The position numbers and the translations under genes are program-made. Below are positions 61,116-64,000 of a stretch of 64,000 nt of DNA, in pieces (positions within the stretch are counted from its first letter, which is position 1; each line of letters starts with the position of its first letter). Where the stretch lies: contig JBCBMZ010000001.1 of NCBI GenBank assembly GCA_039822005.1, positions 744,001 to 808,000 on the forward strand, in the 5' to 3' direction. The notes beneath the pieces are model-generated. The model saw only the letters and a list, made by a program, of their open reading frames with translations. It was not told the origin of the DNA and did no database searches. The stretch comes from JBCBDX01 sp039822005. GTDB lineage: Bacteria; Pseudomonadota; Alphaproteobacteria; Rhizobiales; Rhizobiaceae.

Positions 61116-63068
61116 ATGACAAACCTACTTAAATCCACTCTTTTAGCCGCCACGGTACTGTCTGTTGCAAACGCATCGGCATTTGCAGCCGATTCGGTCG
61201 CGCCAGCTACCGGCTATAGCTGGGAAGGTGCCTATGCTGGCTTCTCTGTCGGCTACGCGCGTGACAATGCACGATACGAAGAGCCGGACGACGATTGGTA
61301 CTCTTCAACCCACGAATATAATGGTGCTGGTCTACAATACGGCGTTCAGGCCGGTTACAACTGGCAAAATGGTACCTTTGTATACGGTATCGAGGGTGAC
61401 TTTTCCGGATACACCAATAACCGCAATACAATTTTTTCATCAGACAATGACGTAAACAACAATCTGATGTGGATGGGTTCTGTCCGCGGTCGCGCCGGTG
61501 TCGCATTGGATCGTACATGGATCTACGGCACCGCCGGTCTCGCTATTGCAGACTTTGATCGGTCTTGGATTGAGGCACAAGATACAAGCGATAGCTGGCC
61601 CGATCTTGGCGCCACAAAAGCAGGCTTTATTGGAGGTGTCGGTGTTGAGACTGCCATTAGCAGTCATTGGACGGCTCGCGCTGAGGCGCTGGTTGCAACA
61701 TTTGGCGATAACACGTCGATCAACGGTGACGACTTTCCATTGACCATTGACGACACTGTTGCGCAACTGCGCTTCGGTGTTAACTATCGCTTTGGGGCTG
61801 GCGGCGATGCCATGCCGGTCAGTTACGAAGGCACACCGGCAGACTTTTCAGGTTTTTATGTCGGCGCAGGCTTTGGCGGCCATCGCGACACAACGTCGAT
61901 GAGCGACATCGACTATTACGATTACGGTTCAACCTACGACGATCCGGCGTTTGGCGTCGATGGGTCGGTCTATGCCGGTTACAATTATCAGTTTGGTGCG
62001 GGCCTCGTCGGCGTTGAAGCAGAGTTTGCCTATCTGGGCGGCGGTCGCAGTTTCCTCGGCGATGTTGGTAGCACGACCATAGGTGGGGGCATTGAGTGGA
62101 CAGCCGCTGTCAAGGCGCGCACCGGTATTGTAGCCGGCAACACGCTCCTTTATGTCTTGGGCGGCGTGGCAGTTGCGGAATATGATGCCGCCTTGGATGA
62201 CGGCAATGAATTTGACGCCAGCGGCACATACTTCGGATACACGACCGGTGTCGGTATCGAACATGCGGTGTCTTCAAACATTACGGCACGTTTGGAAGGC
62301 ACATTCAGCTCCTTTGACGGTAAAAAAGTCGGTTCTCCTACAAGTTCCGACTACCACTTCCGGGGTAACGCTGATCTTCTGTCCGTGCGCGCGGGCCTCA
62401 GCTACAACTTCGGTGGTGGTGTTAACAGCGGTACAGGAGCACTGGCGGCTACAGCTAATTGGTCCGGTGCCTATGTTGGTGTGGATGGCATCTTTGCGCA
62501 TCACCGCGGTACTTCTTTCGACCGTACCTATTATGAGCATGGCGGCAGCTACACAACGCCAAGTTTCGGTGTCGGCGGCGGAGCCCATGCTGGTTACGAC
62601 ATGCAGCGCGGCAATCTGGTTTACGGTGTTGTCGGTGATGTTGCATTTTACACAAACAGTGCTACCGACACGTCGCAAGACTATCGCGAGTTGCACTCCG
62701 AGCTGAACTGGATGGCCACCGCACGTGGACGTGTTGGTCTGGCAACGGGTGATAGCCTCTTCTACACCACAGCAGGTGTGGCTGTGGCAGACATTGACCT
62801 CACCCATGACTACCTGCCGAAGCCAACCTGCTGCGGCTTTGATATGGGTGGAACGCAGGTTGGTTGGGTTGCCGGTGTTGGTGCCGAGCACATGATTACA
62901 GCGAACTCCAGCGTCAAGATGGAAGCCCTGTTCACCAACTTTGCTGAGAACGGTGCTGAAAATGGCGAAACCTGTTCCGACAACCTCGTTACAGAGCCCT
63001 GTGAGATGGTTGGCCGAAACAACAACTTCCAGATCAAGATGGGTTACTCTTACCGCTTCGGCGGTTAA
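61116..63068 (+). CDS. Outer membrane protein with three consecutive Omp25/31-like barrel units
   Basis: A 650-residue protein. After a signal peptide (MTNLLKSTLLAATVLSVANASAFA) come three similar units: about residues 34-228 (WEGAYAGFSVGY ... FGVNYRFGAGG), 242-437 (FSGFYVGAGFGG ... AGLSYNFGGG) and 447-650 (WSGAYVGVDGIF ... MGYSYRFGG). Each unit starts with an aromatic-G-x-Y-x-G strand and ends in an aromatic strand, the pattern of the opacity-type 8-strand barrel (Omp25/Omp31 family). Single-unit proteins of 200-250 residues are usual. The final FGG suits BAM recognition. ATG 61116 begins the signal peptide. A terminator follows. Confidence 0.85.
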   Translation: MTNLLKSTLLAATVLSVANASAFAADSVAPATGYSWEGAYAGFSVGYARDNARYEEPDDDWYSSTHEYNGAGLQYGVQAGYNWQNGTFVYGIEGDFSGYTNNRNTIFSSDNDVNNNLMWMGSVRGRAGVALDRTWIYGTAGLAIADFDRSWIEAQDTSDSWPDLGATKAGFIGGVGVETAISSHWTARAEALVATFGDNTSINGDDFPLTIDDTVAQLRFGVNYRFGAGGDAMPVSYEGTPADFSGFYVGAGFGGHRDTTSMSDIDYYDYGSTYDDPAFGVDGSVYAGYNYQFGAGLVGVEAEFAYLGGGRSFLGDVGSTTIGGGIEWTAAVKARTGIVAGNTLLYVLGGVAVAEYDAALDDGNEFDASGTYFGYTTGVGIEHAVSSNITARLEGTFSSFDGKKVGSPTSSDYHFRGNADLLSVRAGLSYNFGGGVNSGTGALAATANWSGAYVGVDGIFAHHRGTSFDRTYYEHGGSYTTPSFGVGGGAHAGYDMQRGNLVYGVVGDVAFYTNSATDTSQDYRELHSELNWMATARGRVGLATGDSLFYTTAGVAVADIDLTHDYLPKPTCCGFDMGGTQVGWVAGVGAEHMITANSSVKMEALFTNFAENGAENGETCSDNLVTEPCEMVGRNNNFQIKMGYSYRFGG

Positions 63069-63090
63069 GATCAGCTAGCAATAGACTGAC

Positions 63091-63127
63091 AAGCCGCCTG
63101 GTGAGTTTGTACTCGCCGGGCGGTTTT
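63091..63127 (+). terminator. Terminator of the outer-membrane protein gene
   Basis: A long stem from AAGCCGCCTGGTGAGT (63091-63106) with ACTCGCCGGGCGGTTTT (63111-63127), loop TTGT, with a few G-T pairs, ending in T residues. Confidence 0.8.
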
Positions 63128-63275
63128 CTTTTGGACTTACGGGAGAGCGCTGCACTTTCACTGCCAAAAATAGTGGCAGCCTGCCTGCAAATGCGTCCAA
63201 CCAAGCAGAAAATCCGGCCATTTTAAGGCAGAACTGGTGGGTTCCCTTTGGCACACCGTTTGCATGGCTATATGT

Positions 63276-63397
63276 GTGCAGCGGACATCTAGGGTTCCGA
63301 TCTTTCACTTGAAGCGAAAGATGCTGGTCCGAGAGTTGTCATCTGGCCCAGATTGGCCGGAAACACGGCGGGACAAAATCCCGGGAGATATCTGCAC
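63276..63397 (+). ncRNA. Guanidine-I (ykkC) riboswitch
   Basis: The aptamer shows all ykkC class I signatures in order: CTAGGGTTCCG (63289-63299), GCTGGTCCGAGAGTTGT (63323-63339), ACACGGCGGGACAAAA (63363-63378) and CCCGGGAGA (63380-63388). The closing helix P1 is GTGCAG (63276-63281) with CTGCAC (63392-63397), and a hairpin GATCTTTCACTTGAAGCG-type arm lies between the first two blocks. Class I ykkC RNAs bind guanidinium and switch on transporters and guanidine-degrading genes. A terminator starts at the next base, and the periplasmic binding protein gene follows. Confidence 0.93.
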
Positions 63398-63447
63398 AGG
63401 TTTGCGCACGCGAACCTCCTCCCGGATCGCGTGCTCAAACCTCTTTT
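63398..63447 (+). terminator. Riboswitch-controlled terminator (expression platform)
   Basis: AGGTTTG-C-GCACGCG (63398-63412) pairs with CGCGTGC-T-CAAACCT (63428-63442), 14 pairs with one mismatch, then CTTTT. It begins directly after the 3' strand of aptamer helix P1, so ligand-stabilised folding can oppose it; the gene lies 53 bases beyond. Confidence 0.8.
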
Positions 63448-63499
63448 AACAGGTGGTCAACAAAGTTTGGCCAAGCCGAATGAGCAGAGAGGCGAGACC

Positions 63500-64000
63500 A
63501 TGATGATCAACAAACTCAAAGCAGCAGCACTGGCATCGGCCACGGTGTTGGCCATGGCGGTCAGCGCGCCGGCCTACGCACAGGAAAAAACCAGTTTCAG
63601 CGTATGCTGGTCGATCTATGTTGGCTGGATGCCGTGGGGCTACCTTGAAGATTCCGGCATCATGGACAAATGGGCCGACAAATACGGCATCGATGTCGAG
63701 ATCGTGCAGATCAACGATTATGTCGAATCGATCAACCAATACACAGCCGGCCAATATGATGGTTGTTCCATGACCAACATGGATGCGCTTTCCATTCCTG
63801 CCGGTGGCGGCGTTGATACCACAGCGCTGATCGTTGGTGACTTTTCCAACGGCAATGATGGTATCGTCTTGAAGGAAGGCGACAGTGTTGAGGCGCTCGC
63901 TGGCCAGAACGTCAATCTGGTGGAACTGTCCGTGTCCCATTATTTGCTGGCCCGCGCGCTGGACGGTGTCGGCTTGTCGGAACGTGACCTGACTGTCGTC
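63500..64000 (+). CDS. ABC transporter substrate-binding protein (guanidine/urea-carboxylase-linked), partial
   Basis: The first 167 residues of a periplasmic binding protein, cut by the window edge. A signal peptide (MMINKLKAAALASATVLAMAVSAPAYA) precedes FSVCWSIYVGWMPWGYLE, QINDYVESINQYTAGQYDG and LIVGDFSNGNDGIVLKEG. These match the NitT/TauT-type binding proteins found beside urea carboxylase genes. Since the so-called urea carboxylases under ykkC control are guanidine carboxylases, and a guanidine-I riboswitch lies directly upstream, guanidine uptake is the likely role. ATG 63500 is followed by a second ATG. The permease, ATPase and carboxylase genes are expected beyond the window. Confidence 0.88.
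   Translation, partial: MMINKLKAAALASATVLAMAVSAPAYAQEKTSFSVCWSIYVGWMPWGYLEDSGIMDKWADKYGIDVEIVQINDYVESINQYTAGQYDGCSMTNMDALSIPAGGGVDTTALIVGDFSNGNDGIVLKEGDSVEALAGQNVNLVELSVSHYLLARALDGVGLSERDLTVV

Overview
The window reads as a continuous chromosomal segment of an alphaproteobacterium, most likely of the Hyphomicrobiales (Rhizobiales). The evidence is conserved gene order and content: yqeY-dnaG-rpoD, dsbA-smc-ppdK, guaB...rsmB...guaA, a TPR gene followed by der, a SleB-like hydrolase followed by atpI-atpB-atpE-atpF'-atpF, a b' subunit as well as b in the ATP synthase, rnhB next to a PA0069-type radical SAM gene, and BacA, NnrU, TspO and Omp25/31-like proteins. Genus and species cannot be named from this alone. 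No tRNA, rRNA, CRISPR array or intact insertion sequence was seen.

Layout. 1-5.95 kb: yqeY, an lrgAB pair on the minus strand, primase and the housekeeping sigma factor, closed by a strong terminator. 6.0-9.5 kb: an accessory insert with a large KAP-family P-loop NTPase, whose N-terminal part carries an Ala/Asp/His repeat, and a small secreted protein. 9.5-20.7 kb: uracil glycosylase, a secreted six-repeat protein, a DksA-like protein with an FNR/FixK-type box upstream, an L,D-transpeptidase, DsbA, SMC, PPDK and a DUF1499 protein. 20.7-31.6 kb: two metallo-beta-lactamase-fold proteins, BioY, xanthine dehydrogenase XdhAB, Ppx/GppA with RlmE, a transglutaminase-like protein, and an ArsR-permease operon with a clear palindromic operator. 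31.7-48.3 kb: guaB and guaA enclose a mixed set of genes: a membrane alpha/beta-hydrolase pair, a bactofilin-like membrane protein, KatG with an Irr-type box, two tandem paralogous secreted proteins, a divergent two-component pair, RsmB, TspO and an MTA/SAH nucleosidase. 48.3-49.6 kb is an AT-rich insert with one methyltransferase. 49.6-61 kb: MAPEG, BacA/SbmA, NnrU, TPR-Der, cell-wall hydrolase, F0 ATP synthase operon, RNase HII, radical SAM protein and a short glycosyltransferase. 61-64 kb: an outer-membrane protein made of three consecutive barrel units, then a guanidine-I (ykkC) riboswitch with its own terminator ahead of a periplasmic binding protein cut by the window edge.

The clearest regulatory results are the guanidine-I riboswitch (63276-63447), which identifies the downstream transporter as a guanidine-responsive uptake system; the FNR/FixK box (11890-11903); the Irr/ICE-like box in front of katG (36671-36687); the ArsR operator (31570-31589); and a sigma-32-like promoter plus a CtrA-type TTAA-N7-TTAA motif ahead of rpoD. 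The least explained systems are the KAP NTPase locus, the duplicated secreted proteins beside the two-component system, and the hydrolase/membrane pair at 33.3-35.2 kb.
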